64,000 bases of DNA, from NCBI RefSeq assembly GCF_003985125.1, contig NZ_ML133566.1, forward strand, positions 1-64,000, read 5' to 3'. The stretch's first letter is position 1, and each line of letters opens with the position of its first letter. Source of the stretch: Rhizobium phaseoli (GTDB lineage Bacteria; Pseudomonadota; Alphaproteobacteria; Rhizobiales; Rhizobiaceae). Positions 53,918 to 61,721 of the stretch are shown here, piece after piece. The notes under the pieces were generated by a model. It ran no database searches. It was not told the DNA's origin and was given only the letters and a program-made list of their open reading frames with translations. The translations under genes and the position numbers were made by a program.

Positions 53918-54432
53918 TACCGCCTCCGCTTCAGGCCAGGCTGGAATGCGTAGTGATGGTTCCGGCCGTCGTAGGATTTGTTCACCCAGCCCAGCCAGAT
54001 CTTCAGGTAGAAGCCACCGAACAGCGGCTGATCTCGCTTCCAACAAAAGAAGCGCGTGCCCCTCGCCGTCTCCATCACGTACCACTGATTTTTAGGGGTC
54101 TCGCTGATCGCCTGGCGGACAATGACGCTGCCTGCCGCCGGCATACCCAATAGCTCGGACTGCCAGCCGTGGGCTGGGTTTCGGCAGATCCAGCATGTAC
54201 GCTGCCACCAGAGCCTCCGCCCTTTCAGGCCAGCCTTGTAGCCCGCCACGTTCTGGACAATGCCGCCGTCAAGATCAGCATCCGTGGTCGAGAACCATTG
54301 CAGGAAGCTTGGAAGCTTTGCGCCAATCATAAGCGACAGCGCCGCGAGCAGCGGTGACAAGAGATAGGCCAGCAGCACGAAGACAAGATTGGCCGGGAGG
54401 AACGTTAGGTAGCGCAGAACAGATTTCATCAT
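53917..54432 (-). CDS. Membrane-anchored hypothetical protein (DUF7338-like)
   Basis: 171 residues. One or two N-terminal membrane segments (YLTFLPANLVFVLLAYLLSPLLAALSLMIG) precede a soluble domain with CWICRNPAHGWQ, a short CxxC-type motif, and WKRDQPLFGGFYLKIWLGWVNK. Similar proteins occur in tailed phages; function unknown. Coupled to the 53633 gene. Confidence 0.65.
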   Translation of the reverse strand: MMKSVLRYLTFLPANLVFVLLAYLLSPLLAALSLMIGAKLPSFLQWFSTTDADLDGGIVQNVAGYKAGLKGRRLWWQRTCWICRNPAHGWQSELLGMPAAGSVIVRQAISETPKNQWYVMETARGTRFFCWKRDQPLFGGFYLKIWLGWVNKSYDGRNHHYAFQPGLKRRR

Positions 54433-54447
54433 CGCTGCACCGCCGCC

Positions 54448-54831
54448 TCATCTGTACGCAATTTGCCCCGCAGGAGCCTGATTGGGGGAAGCGGCGTAGG
54501 GGACGTTGAACGAGTAGATCAACGTGACCCACACGTCGGCGTCACCTTTCACCCGGATCTCATTCCCTTTCCGGAGCCGGATCGGCAGGTCGGCCACCAT
54601 AGCAGTGTCGTTCTGGGCGACGGACTTCTTCCAAATAAGAAACTGGGTACTACCGTCGAACCAGTAAAGCGTTACTGTCTTCGCGGCCGCTCCATCATTC
54701 GCAATGGCGAACGCAGAAAGCGTGATGGCGTCATTCTCAGCGGCATCCCCAATTTGGGTGACCGCAGTATCCGTCAATCGAATAGAATCGGGCTGAGATA
54801 TGCCGCCAGGGTAGTTCAAGGTTACTGACAT
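54448..54831 (-). CDS. Hypothetical beta-rich protein
   Basis: 127 residues predicted to be a beta sandwich (ITLSAFAIANDGAAAKTVTLYWFDGSTQFLIWKKSVAQNDT), ending NQAPAGQIAYR. Such folds occur in phage virion-decoration proteins, but the similarity is only of type. Start at MSVTLNYPGG, with a GAGGACGGA ribosome site. Confidence 0.6.
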   Translation of the reverse strand: MSVTLNYPGGISQPDSIRLTDTAVTQIGDAAENDAITLSAFAIANDGAAAKTVTLYWFDGSTQFLIWKKSVAQNDTAMVADLPIRLRKGNEIRVKGDADVWVTLIYSFNVPYAASPNQAPAGQIAYR

Positions 54832-54933
54832 TGAGAGGTCCGTCCTCGTTAAGTTCTCGGACTGCACAGTCCTTCGACACGCTGAAACACGTTACATAAC
54901 TGGTGAAATTGCCCGCTACACCCAGGTATTGAT

Positions 54934-55128
54934 TCACGGAAGCGGCCCGGAAGAAGCGCTTTCAAGCGCAGCCACCCTCGCTTCGAGATCGGTCAGAGTC
55001 GACTGCTGGGCTTTGAGCAGCTCAGGCAAGGCGACGTGAAGCATCTGTCCGTTCACAAAAATAACCACGCGGATCCGTGACGGGTCGTCGATCCCCTTTA
55101 TCGGTTGCATCTGCATCAATGCCTGCAT
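54934..55128 (-). CDS. Small hypothetical coiled-coil protein
   Basis: 64 residues. A short beta part (RIRVVIFVNGQMLHVALPELL) and a C-terminal coiled coil (STLTDLEARVAALESA). Not recognised. It lies upstream of the beta-rich protein gene. Confidence 0.5.
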   Translation of the reverse strand: MQALMQMQPIKGIDDPSRIRVVIFVNGQMLHVALPELLKAQQSTLTDLEARVAALESASSGPLP

Positions 55129-55200
55129 GCGAGACCCTTCTTACTACCCCGGCCCATGATCCACCTTCACGCGCTTGCCCTGTTGTTGAGCGTCGGCATT

Positions 55201-55422
55201 TCAGGCACTCCGCTCCGTATCGAGGTCACCGGGGCTAAATATGCCGGAAAAGTGACGTCCGGATGCCGTGAGCTTTTCGGCCGCGGCCTGCAGGACGAAC
55301 TCGTTTGCGGACATTCCCTCACGTCTTGCGGCGTCGAACAGGGCTTCCCTAAACGTCGCCGTGACGCGGCCACCCTTGAGCATGATAGGCACGATAGGGT
55401 CGCGAGACTTGATCAAGTTCAT
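55201..55422 (-). CDS. Ribbon-helix-helix-like small protein
   Basis: 73 residues. KGGRVTATFREALFDAARREGMSANEFVLQAAAEKLTASG resembles a ribbon-helix-helix DNA-binding domain. Alone, facing the AT-rich cargo gene divergently; it could regulate that gene, but no operator is obvious. Confidence 0.6.
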   Translation of the reverse strand: MNLIKSRDPIVPIMLKGGRVTATFREALFDAARREGMSANEFVLQAAAEKLTASGRHFSGIFSPGDLDTERSA

Positions 55423-55581
55423 GGGCCATCTCCGAAAGGAACTGGCAAAACCATAAAGATGCGCTGACTTTTTCGGGATTGGACATCTGTTGACTTGTTT
55501 AGTCTGCTGAAGGCGAGCATAAATTCTGAAATGCCACTTCTAAGCTCAATTATTAGAGGCAAGATTCCTTTGGGGGAGGGA

Positions 55582-56415
55582 ATGGCAACAAAAGGCAGGA
55601 GAGAAAAGTACTATGAAGGGGACTTCAGCAAGTTCGATCCGTCGAAGTATTCTTCGACTCGGACGCTTTATCCCGACTTGGCGCAATATGAAGGCGACGA
55701 TGGCAGCCAAGATGAAAGAAAAACAGACGAGCAACTGATTAAATCGCGCAATTCACAATCAAGGCTTTATCTTGCTAACCTAAAGTCGATAACAAGAGCA
55801 TTCTCTAAGCTTTTTATGGTGGCAGCTATATTTTACGCACTTTCGTTTTTAGTAAGTGTCGTAATTTCCGTAAGTGCTGCGGCATCCGGTGATCTAGTAT
55901 TCGGGCTTGTTTCTTTACTTGTAATGAGCGTTAATTTTGCATTTATCGCATTATTTACTTATAATTGCGCAGCATTTGCGAGTTTGCAGATAACGAAGAT
56001 AGAAGATGATATAGAGTATTACCGAGCCTACGAGAAGGTAACGCTGAACATGACTACTGAGATTAGAGAAGACGTTAAAAAGCGAGCAACTGAAATAGCC
56101 GAGACTATAACTGTGAACGCGCCCGTCGGTAATATCAGTATCATCCGGGGGGACCACGCATCGGTAACCCAGACAGCAAGTCTTGATGCGCCGAGAATCG
56201 TGGCAAATGAGTTGGGGCTTTTAAGGGCCATTGCGGAAGACGCGGGCAATGGTCCCGCGATCGAATTGGCTCGAACGATCGAAAATGAAGCAAAAAGCTC
56301 AGAACCTGACAAATCACTCATCCTGGACGCTTGGACGAAAATCGTCGCGCTTTTACCTGTTGTGGGATCGATGGTTTCAATTGCGAACGCCATCAAGGCG
56401 CTACTCGGGCTTTAG
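55582..56415 (+). CDS. AT-rich membrane protein with C-terminal soluble domain (cargo)
   Basis: 277 residues. Two membrane segments at about 77-101 and 105-128, then a soluble region with coiled coil (EDDIEYYRAYEKVTLNMTTEIREDVKKRATEI), a short beta part (VGNISIIRGDHASVTQTASL) and a helical C-terminus ending in a hydrophobic helix (IVALLPVVGSMVSIANAIKALLGL). The strong GGGGGAGGGA site selects this ATG. Codon use and base composition are clearly more AT-rich than neighbours, indicating separate transfer. Function unknown; a defence role is only a guess. Confidence 0.65.
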   Translation: MATKGRREKYYEGDFSKFDPSKYSSTRTLYPDLAQYEGDDGSQDERKTDEQLIKSRNSQSRLYLANLKSITRAFSKLFMVAAIFYALSFLVSVVISVSAAASGDLVFGLVSLLVMSVNFAFIALFTYNCAAFASLQITKIEDDIEYYRAYEKVTLNMTTEIREDVKKRATEIAETITVNAPVGNISIIRGDHASVTQTASLDAPRIVANELGLLRAIAEDAGNGPAIELARTIENEAKSSEPDKSLILDAWTKIVALLPVVGSMVSIANAIKALLGL

Positions 56416-56468
56416 GTTTCTTAGTGGTTGCCGCCGTTCAGGTGCATCCAATGAGGCAACGTGCTCAC

Positions 56469-56753
56469 TTATCCCATTACACCAACTCTTGAGAGGTAGA
56501 ACTGCACATGCGGGTCTGAACGATGGTTCCCGCGAAATAACTCCAGCGCTTGATAGTCACCACAAACCTTCATTTCCAACGCCACGGCTGAGATTTGTAA
56601 TGGAGCGCCATGCGTGGACTGCCGTCCGATCCCCTCGCTCTTAACCCATCGCCGAATGGTTTTGGTGCACACGCGCGCTCTGTATGCGGCCTCTCGGATC
56701 GAAATTATTTCGTCCGGCGCCATCGGTACCGGCAATACTTTCATTGGTTCCAC
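56469..56753 (-). CDS. Small helix-turn-helix protein
   Basis: 94 residues. ISIREAAYRARVCTKTIRRWVKSEGIG is a MerR/excisionase-type helix-turn-helix. It overlaps the end of the upstream gene by 13 bases and is the last gene of the replication operon. Possible second excisionase or regulator. Confidence 0.65.
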   Translation of the reverse strand: MEPMKVLPVPMAPDEIISIREAAYRARVCTKTIRRWVKSEGIGRQSTHGAPLQISAVALEMKVCGDYQALELFRGNHRSDPHVQFYLSRVGVMG

Positions 56754-57124
56754 TCCATGCTGTTCGAAGAGAGGACGGCGCGGCCCAAATTATTGAACGC
56801 GATGCGGCCAGCGTCGCGAAGATCGGTTTCTGCCTGTCCTGCTCTGGTGGCGCCCCAGCCAAGGACGTCCATTGCCTGGCCGTAGGACATGGGGCCGTGG
56901 GTGCGCAGCGCCTCTGCGTAGAGATCCATGTCGGACTGAAGAGCCTCTATCAGTTCACGCACGGGACTGCCGGCCGGCTGGACGGTAGGCAAGGGGTCTC
57001 CTGACAGGACGGACACAACTGACAAAACCTCCTCGCGTGCGTCATCAGGAAAGGTTTTGTCAGTAAAGTCAGTTTTGTCAGCACGGGTGCCGTGCTGTTT
57101 TGCAGCCTGGAGCCACTTGCTCAT
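56741..57124 (-). CDS. Hypothetical protein containing an element palindrome
   Basis: 127 residues. Residues 15-42 (RADKTDFTDKTF to EEVLSVVSVLSGD) are encoded by palindrome copy D. The rest (VRELIEALQSDMDLYAEALRTHGPMSYGQAMDVLGWGATRAGQAETDLRDAG) resembles a winged-helix. It starts in ATGA overlap with the DUF3987 gene, whose function it probably assists. Confidence 0.65.
   Translation of the reverse strand: MSKWLQAAKQHGTRADKTDFTDKTFPDDAREEVLSVVSVLSGDPLPTVQPAGSPVRELIEALQSDMDLYAEALRTHGPMSYGQAMDVLGWGATRAGQAETDLRDAGRIAFNNLGRAVLSSNSMEWNQ
57001..57082. repeat. Element palindrome, copy D (inside a coding sequence)
   Basis: An 82-base relative of copies A-C, with TGACAAAAC (57020-57028) and GTTTTGTCAG (57055-57064; again at 57072) as inverted units around a longer centre. 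The reading frame of the 56741 gene runs through it without interruption. Confidence 0.65.
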
Positions 57125-58632
57125 GACTTCCTCCCATGAATGGCCGGGTTGACGAGGAACACCTTCGCAGGGCGCCCGCCCTGAGGCGACGAAGAGGATG
57201 GCGCCTGTCGAAGGACATCGGCTTCTTCCAGAATCTTGATCAGCGGATCCAATTCCGATGCAGTGGAGAAACCCTTCTGGTCCATGCGCAGGATGTCGCG
57301 CGTGCTGAACTGCCTCATATCCTGGCTGATGATCAGCTTGACCAGATTGCGAGCCGACCGATCCTTGGTGGAAACGGACGCGTCTGCATATGCCCGCCGC
57401 GCCATCGGAAGGAGATAGGACTCGATGAAGTGGGCAGCTCGTCCGAAGTGCGCGATCGAGATCTGAGCGGGTTCCGGCGCTTCTCCACTTGCGTAGTCCA
57501 TCATCGCAAGCACCAGGGAAATGCGGACTGCGAGACCCGGAAGCTTACCGACGAAAGAAAGCAGGAGTCCTTCGGCCTTGCTCTCCCACTGTCGGACGTC
57601 TTCCCGGAATTGATCGAGCAGCCCTTTCGCGTCGTCCGAGAACGGAACGAACCAGGGGCGAAGGCCGCCGTGCTCATCGATCGGCATCTGGAGCGAAAGC
57701 AGCATGCGCATCGCGTCCTCGATGAAGGCCTCATCCAATACGGCATCCGGACGTTTCACGGGTGCGGGATTCGGCCAGATCGGCATCAGCCTCGCGAGCA
57801 GTCCGTCGTCGTCGTTCCCGGTGAGGAGAGGGCGGAGCTTGTCCGGTTGAATGCCTCCCAAGACGCCGACCGTAAGATGGCCGATATACACAGAGTCCCG
57901 ACCCATACGTTCGACCGTGTAGCTGCGGCCGCCGTATGACTCCAACCAGAACGGCCTGTCCGACCCGCCGGAATAGCGGTTCATGGCGGACAGCCACCCG
58001 GCCAGTTCGTCGCGCGCAAGAAGCGTCCCGCGGGGCTGATCGCCGACGATGAGCGCAAGCTTCTCCACGGTGGTATCAGTCACTGACAGCCGGAGGGGTT
58101 TCGGCTCGGGGCCTGCATCGCAGCCATCCGGCCGAGCGGGAGCCTTCTTTCCTGCCTTCAGGGCGGCTTTGACATCATCCTTCCATGCAGTTTCGGCGAG
58201 CTTCGCGATTTCGGCACGTTGGCGCCAATCAGCCATCGATGTTTCCCACGGCGCGCGCATTGACCGCTCGACGGCCTTCAGCGGGCCAAGGACGGCGTCC
58301 AGCGCGGGCGACTTGCAGCTCGACGGCGATCCGATGGCGGCAGCCCAGAGGACAGGGGGTTCAGCCCACCCCTGCCATGGGTTGGCCCAACGGGCGTTAC
58401 CGACGAGCGATCCGCAGCATGCGAGAACAGCGGCCATGACGTAATCCGGCGGAGCTGCCTTTGCTTCCGCGGCGATCCGCATCCATTGAGCCCATCGCGG
58501 AGAGAACACGTCTTCCAAGGGGAGGGTCGGGGGCTCCGGAATATCGGAACGAAGGTATCTGGCATCGGGCGTGGGCCAGTCATTCTTGGCGCGCTCGTAG
58601 TCGGCGATGGAGATGGTTGTCGGGGCATTCAT
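57121..58632 (-). CDS. DUF3987 protein (primase/helicase-associated, YfjI-like)
   Basis: 503 residues matching DUF3987: FSPRWAQWMRIAAEAKAAPPDYVMAAVLACCGSLVGNARWANPWQGW, RGTLLARDELAGWLSAMNRYSGG, LTVGVLGGIQPDKL and DGLLARLMPIWP. The P-loop-like segment IGSPSSCKSPALD has Cys106 where a Gly usually precedes the Lys. Such proteins replace or assist replicative helicases in phages and satellites. Coupled by ATGA to genes on both sides. Confidence 0.85.
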   Translation of the reverse strand: MNAPTTISIADYERAKNDWPTPDARYLRSDIPEPPTLPLEDVFSPRWAQWMRIAAEAKAAPPDYVMAAVLACCGSLVGNARWANPWQGWAEPPVLWAAAIGSPSSCKSPALDAVLGPLKAVERSMRAPWETSMADWRQRAEIAKLAETAWKDDVKAALKAGKKAPARPDGCDAGPEPKPLRLSVTDTTVEKLALIVGDQPRGTLLARDELAGWLSAMNRYSGGSDRPFWLESYGGRSYTVERMGRDSVYIGHLTVGVLGGIQPDKLRPLLTGNDDDGLLARLMPIWPNPAPVKRPDAVLDEAFIEDAMRMLLSLQMPIDEHGGLRPWFVPFSDDAKGLLDQFREDVRQWESKAEGLLLSFVGKLPGLAVRISLVLAMMDYASGEAPEPAQISIAHFGRAAHFIESYLLPMARRAYADASVSTKDRSARNLVKLIISQDMRQFSTRDILRMDQKGFSTASELDPLIKILEEADVLRQAPSSSSPQGGRPAKVFLVNPAIHGRKS

Positions 58633-59144
58633 GCAGCGCGCCTTTCGATATTGGGGATGACGGAGAGCGTCGGCATTCGCCGCGGCTGCATCGACGTCCG
58701 GTATGTCTTGAGAAGGTTTTCAGCGATGGCGACGCGTGGCGCCTCTCGCAATTGATCGAAAGCCCGCGACCAGTCGATCACGACAACGCCGTCGCAATCG
58801 GCCCGGAGCCAATCGAGAACATCAGAGAAGATGTTCAGGTTGGCGTCGAAGCTGTAGGTCGCCGGGTTCCAGATGTGCGCCTCGTTCAGCGCGAAGGACC
58901 GACCATTCCACGTCAGCAATTCGCCCGTCTTCGGCTGCCAGAAGATAAGGTCTTCGGGTTCTTCAAAAACGACGAACGTCTCTCCGGGACCGGGTTCGAA
59001 CTTTCCGTCCGCGTCGCTATAGCCAGTGGCTACCTGAATAGGACTCATGGAGGCGAGGAGCGAAGCGCTCACGCCTTGGCGATGAAGCCAGAGGAACTGC
59101 CCGGCGCCGATCGGCTCGAGTTTTAGAGTATGCTCACCGATCAT
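58629..59144 (-). CDS. Hypothetical replication-operon protein
   Basis: 171 residues (MIGEHTLKLEPIGAGQFLWLHRQG...; VLDWLRADCDGVVVIDWSRAFDQLREAPRVAIAENLL). The start lies in ATGA overlap with the 59141 gene; the longer frame upstream covers that gene and was rejected. Often found just before DUF3987 genes in rhizobial islands, by recollection. Function unknown. Confidence 0.65.
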   Translation of the reverse strand: MIGEHTLKLEPIGAGQFLWLHRQGVSASLLASMSPIQVATGYSDADGKFEPGPGETFVVFEEPEDLIFWQPKTGELLTWNGRSFALNEAHIWNPATYSFDANLNIFSDVLDWLRADCDGVVVIDWSRAFDQLREAPRVAIAENLLKTYRTSMQPRRMPTLSVIPNIERRAA

Positions 59145-59326
59145 CCGAACGCCCTCCGGATGGTCCTGTATTTCTGCGCAAGTGCGCAGGCGTCGCATGC
59201 TTCCAGTACGGACAGTCCGAAGCGGTCCCGGATCGTCGGAACCACCATTGCTGGCGGCTCCTTCTGATCGGCGAGCCACTGAGCTGCGGTAACGACCTTC
59301 TGTTCATGGTTCGGAGCGCTGGTCAT
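59141..59326 (-). CDS. Small hypothetical protein
   Basis: 61 residues (MTSAPNHEQKVVTAAQWLADQKEPPAMVVPTIRDRFGLSVLEACDACALA), helical. ATGA overlap with the genes on both sides. Not recognised. Confidence 0.62.
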   Translation of the reverse strand: MTSAPNHEQKVVTAAQWLADQKEPPAMVVPTIRDRFGLSVLEACDACALAQKYRTIRRAFG

Positions 59327-59616
59327 GCCGCCTCCCCCTCGGTCCGGATCTCGATTTCCGAGTGAAGGACGTAGCGAGCATGTGTCCCGGCAAACGGGCC
59401 GCCATGTGCTTCATGGAGCGTTTCGATGACAAAGCCCATGCCACGAAGGTCGAGCACGTACGAGGACCACCGCGGGCCGGGATGGTCAATTGGGGTGCAG
59501 CCGGCGGCGCCGGCGTCGGCCAGATTCTGGAGTGCCCAAGCCTCTCTGCCTACGACCTTGATAGGTTTGCCGTCTGGAAGGATGCGAGCGCTGATGGTGA
59601 GGCGCTTCTTGCTCAT
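59323..59616 (-). CDS. Winged-helix-like small protein
   Basis: 97 residues. REAWALQNLADAGAAGCTPIDHPGPRWSSYVLDLRGMGFVIETLHE has the pattern of winged-helix domains in phage replication operons. The start lies in ATGA overlap with the 59613 gene. Confidence 0.65.
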   Translation of the reverse strand: MSKKRLTISARILPDGKPIKVVGREAWALQNLADAGAAGCTPIDHPGPRWSSYVLDLRGMGFVIETLHEAHGGPFAGTHARYVLHSEIEIRTEGEAA

Positions 59617-59828
59617 GCGGCGCCTCCCAGTCCCTGCTGCTCGCACACGACACGAGCATGGTGGATCGAGATCGAGGCCCGATGCATCAGCGCAAGAACA
59701 GCGCGTGACGGTTGAAGTTCGGGCGACATTTCGGTAGGGTTCTGATTGTCGATGCTGCTGGAAAAAGCCTTGACTTTCAGAACCCGGATGGCGCCTGCAC
59801 GCGCCGCCGGGTTTGTTGTTTTCGTCAT
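59613..59828 (-). CDS. Small hypothetical protein
   Basis: 71 residues from MTKTTNPAARAGAIRVLKVKAF; C-terminal helix (SRAVLALMHRASISIHHARVVCEQQGLGG). Not recognised. It lies between the AlpA-like gene and the winged-helix gene. Confidence 0.6.
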   Translation of the reverse strand: MTKTTNPAARAGAIRVLKVKAFSSSIDNQNPTEMSPELQPSRAVLALMHRASISIHHARVVCEQQGLGGAA

Positions 59829-59838
59829 GGCCGCATCC

Positions 59839-60045
59839 TCACGCTGCGACCGAAGTGGAGCGGCGGCGCTTGGACGAAAGCCACTCGTCGAGGTCCGCCG
59901 GATCATAGACGACTGACTTGCCGAGCTTCATATAGGAAGGGCCGTCGCCGGTTAGGCGAAGCTTGTTGAGGGTGGAGACTGATAGGTTCAGATACTCTGC
60001 AGCTCCCTGAGTGCGAAGCATCTGGCGATGGGTAGTGTTGGACAT
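59839..60045 (-). CDS. AlpA/excisionase-like helix-turn-helix protein
   Basis: 68 residues. LRTQGAAEYLNLSVSTLNKLRLTGDGPSYMKLGKSVVYDPADLDEWLSSKRR is a complete helix-turn-helix_17/excisionase domain. As first gene of the replication operon next to the integrase region it may act as excisionase or as activator of excision. Confidence 0.85.
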   Translation of the reverse strand: MSNTTHRQMLRTQGAAEYLNLSVSTLNKLRLTGDGPSYMKLGKSVVYDPADLDEWLSSKRRRSTSVAA

Positions 60046-60166
60046 GGCTGCTCCTGCAATGCAACGCCGCGACAAATGCGGACACACAGGAGGATTGCAG
60101 TCCTAATTGAGCTGGTCATTCAGCAACTTAGGCAATGCTGTTTCTGCCGGATTTGCCTAATCTGCC

Positions 60167-61621
60167 CTATTTGCGACCGGCTGCCCTGAGAATGGTGTCA
60201 TTACTCGGCGGCCCTTCCAGCGACGAATTCTTTTCCTTCTGCTCCATCATAACCTTTCCCACCTTCTCGATAAGGACCGCATTCGTCATTTCGGAAGCGT
60301 CTGGGTATCTGCCGTCCGGGAAGAGAAGGTCCAGAGCGCGCTTGACCAGTCGCTGCTTCGTGCGGCGGGGCTTCGCGGCATCGCTATCAGGTTCGCTTTC
60401 GATCGGCGGAGACCGGATGATTGGTGCGTTTTCTGTTTCTATTGGAGCTTCATCTCCATCGGCCGGCCAAAGCCTCATGACGCTTCTACGATCGAACCAC
60501 ACGTCGCCGTACATGGCCACGTTGAAGCCGTTGGCCAGCACCGTCCTCTGATCGCCGTCCGGAGCCGCAATCAGCCTCTTCCATTGTTCTGCAGGGATGG
60601 ACAGCGAGTCCATCGATGCAAGGTGGGTCGCGTCTGCCACGATGTTGCCAGATCGAAGCGCAGCGCGAAGCCTTCTAAACGCGACGTCCAAACTTATGTC
60701 ATCTACGCTCGCCTGCGTCTGCAACAACTCCTGGAGACCACCAAGCGTTGGAGCCGGGATAGTGTCGAACATGCATTCATCCACTGTCAGGGCCTTATGG
60801 AAATCTCGATCGAATCTGAGAACCTGAACTGGATCCCGCCAGAGGATCCACGCAAGAACCATTTCTATCGACCAGTCGTCCATATCCATGACAGCGAAAT
60901 GATCGGGCCGCGGTTTCGGCCGGTCTGCGAAATCTCGCACGCCGGTGAAATCGGGTAGGTCGAACCCTTCGTTCCGATATTTGGTTATGGAATTGAGGTC
61001 GATCTCGTCGACAAAGACGTACTGAAAATTTTCACCGCCGACGCCGTTGGTGAACGGATTGTCCGGGTTGATCTGACACCAGAAGAATATGCTGGCGAGG
61101 CTCTTCCTGTTCCACCATTCAGGAGGCATCGCTTCAGAAAAGCGGCCACCGACTAAGGGCAGCAAAACGTATCGGAGCGTGCCATCTCGTATGGCGACTT
61201 TCAGTAGATCCTGGGCGCCGCCCAATCTGTCGAGGGCTCCTTTCCGCCGCGCGTTTTCCTCTTCGACGACCTTTGCCGCTGCCCGCCATGACTCTTCGGT
61301 CATCACTCTGTTGACGATATCCGAGCGCTTAAGAGGTGCATCTTCCAACTCCACTTTGTCAGGGTGGTACTTTTGAAGAAGCCGTAGGGCCTGCATCTCG
61401 GTCGCGTTTCCGACGCTTTTTCGAGGCTTGAGGAATTTGTGGCCGTTGATGTCTTCCCACAGATCGAGCGGAGGGGGCGTGGTGGGCTCTTCGCGAGTCC
61501 AAGCGTCTCCGTAGAGTGATTCGCCCGCAGCATGCAGCGCTCTCGCGAGGAACACGAAACCGTACGCGTCGTCCGGCCACAATTCCTCATTTTGCCAATA
61601 TGCGTCTCGTTCTTTCGACAT
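60167..61621 (-). CDS. Hypothetical protein found next to integrases
   Basis: 484 residues. Aromatic- and acidic-rich N-terminal half (SKERDAYWQNEELWPDDAYGFVFLARALHAAGE; IDLNSITKYRNEGFDLPDF). The C-terminus (KRALDLLFPDGRYPDASEMTNAVLIEKVGKVM... PSNDTILRAAGR) looks like a helix-turn-helix shared by many island proteins. An alternative GTG lies 9 bases upstream. No catalytic motif seen. Confidence 0.65.
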   Translation of the reverse strand: MSKERDAYWQNEELWPDDAYGFVFLARALHAAGESLYGDAWTREEPTTPPPLDLWEDINGHKFLKPRKSVGNATEMQALRLLQKYHPDKVELEDAPLKRSDIVNRVMTEESWRAAAKVVEEENARRKGALDRLGGAQDLLKVAIRDGTLRYVLLPLVGGRFSEAMPPEWWNRKSLASIFFWCQINPDNPFTNGVGGENFQYVFVDEIDLNSITKYRNEGFDLPDFTGVRDFADRPKPRPDHFAVMDMDDWSIEMVLAWILWRDPVQVLRFDRDFHKALTVDECMFDTIPAPTLGGLQELLQTQASVDDISLDVAFRRLRAALRSGNIVADATHLASMDSLSIPAEQWKRLIAAPDGDQRTVLANGFNVAMYGDVWFDRRSVMRLWPADGDEAPIETENAPIIRSPPIESEPDSDAAKPRRTKQRLVKRALDLLFPDGRYPDASEMTNAVLIEKVGKVMMEQKEKNSSLEGPPSNDTILRAAGRK

Positions 61622-61721
61622 CCGCAGCACCTTGCGAAATGCACCAGTAGGGGCTGCAGGGAAACCGGGGGTGCTTGCCCGGCTTGTCGGATGGCCGTCC
61701 TATCCCTGCAGTATGTTGGCG

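Noticed and set aside
54737..54937. A 66-codon frame starting in overlap with the 54934 gene
   Set aside because: It overlaps the start of the better supported beta-rich gene by about 95 bases and has no family. It could be a real overlapping gene but evidence is too weak.
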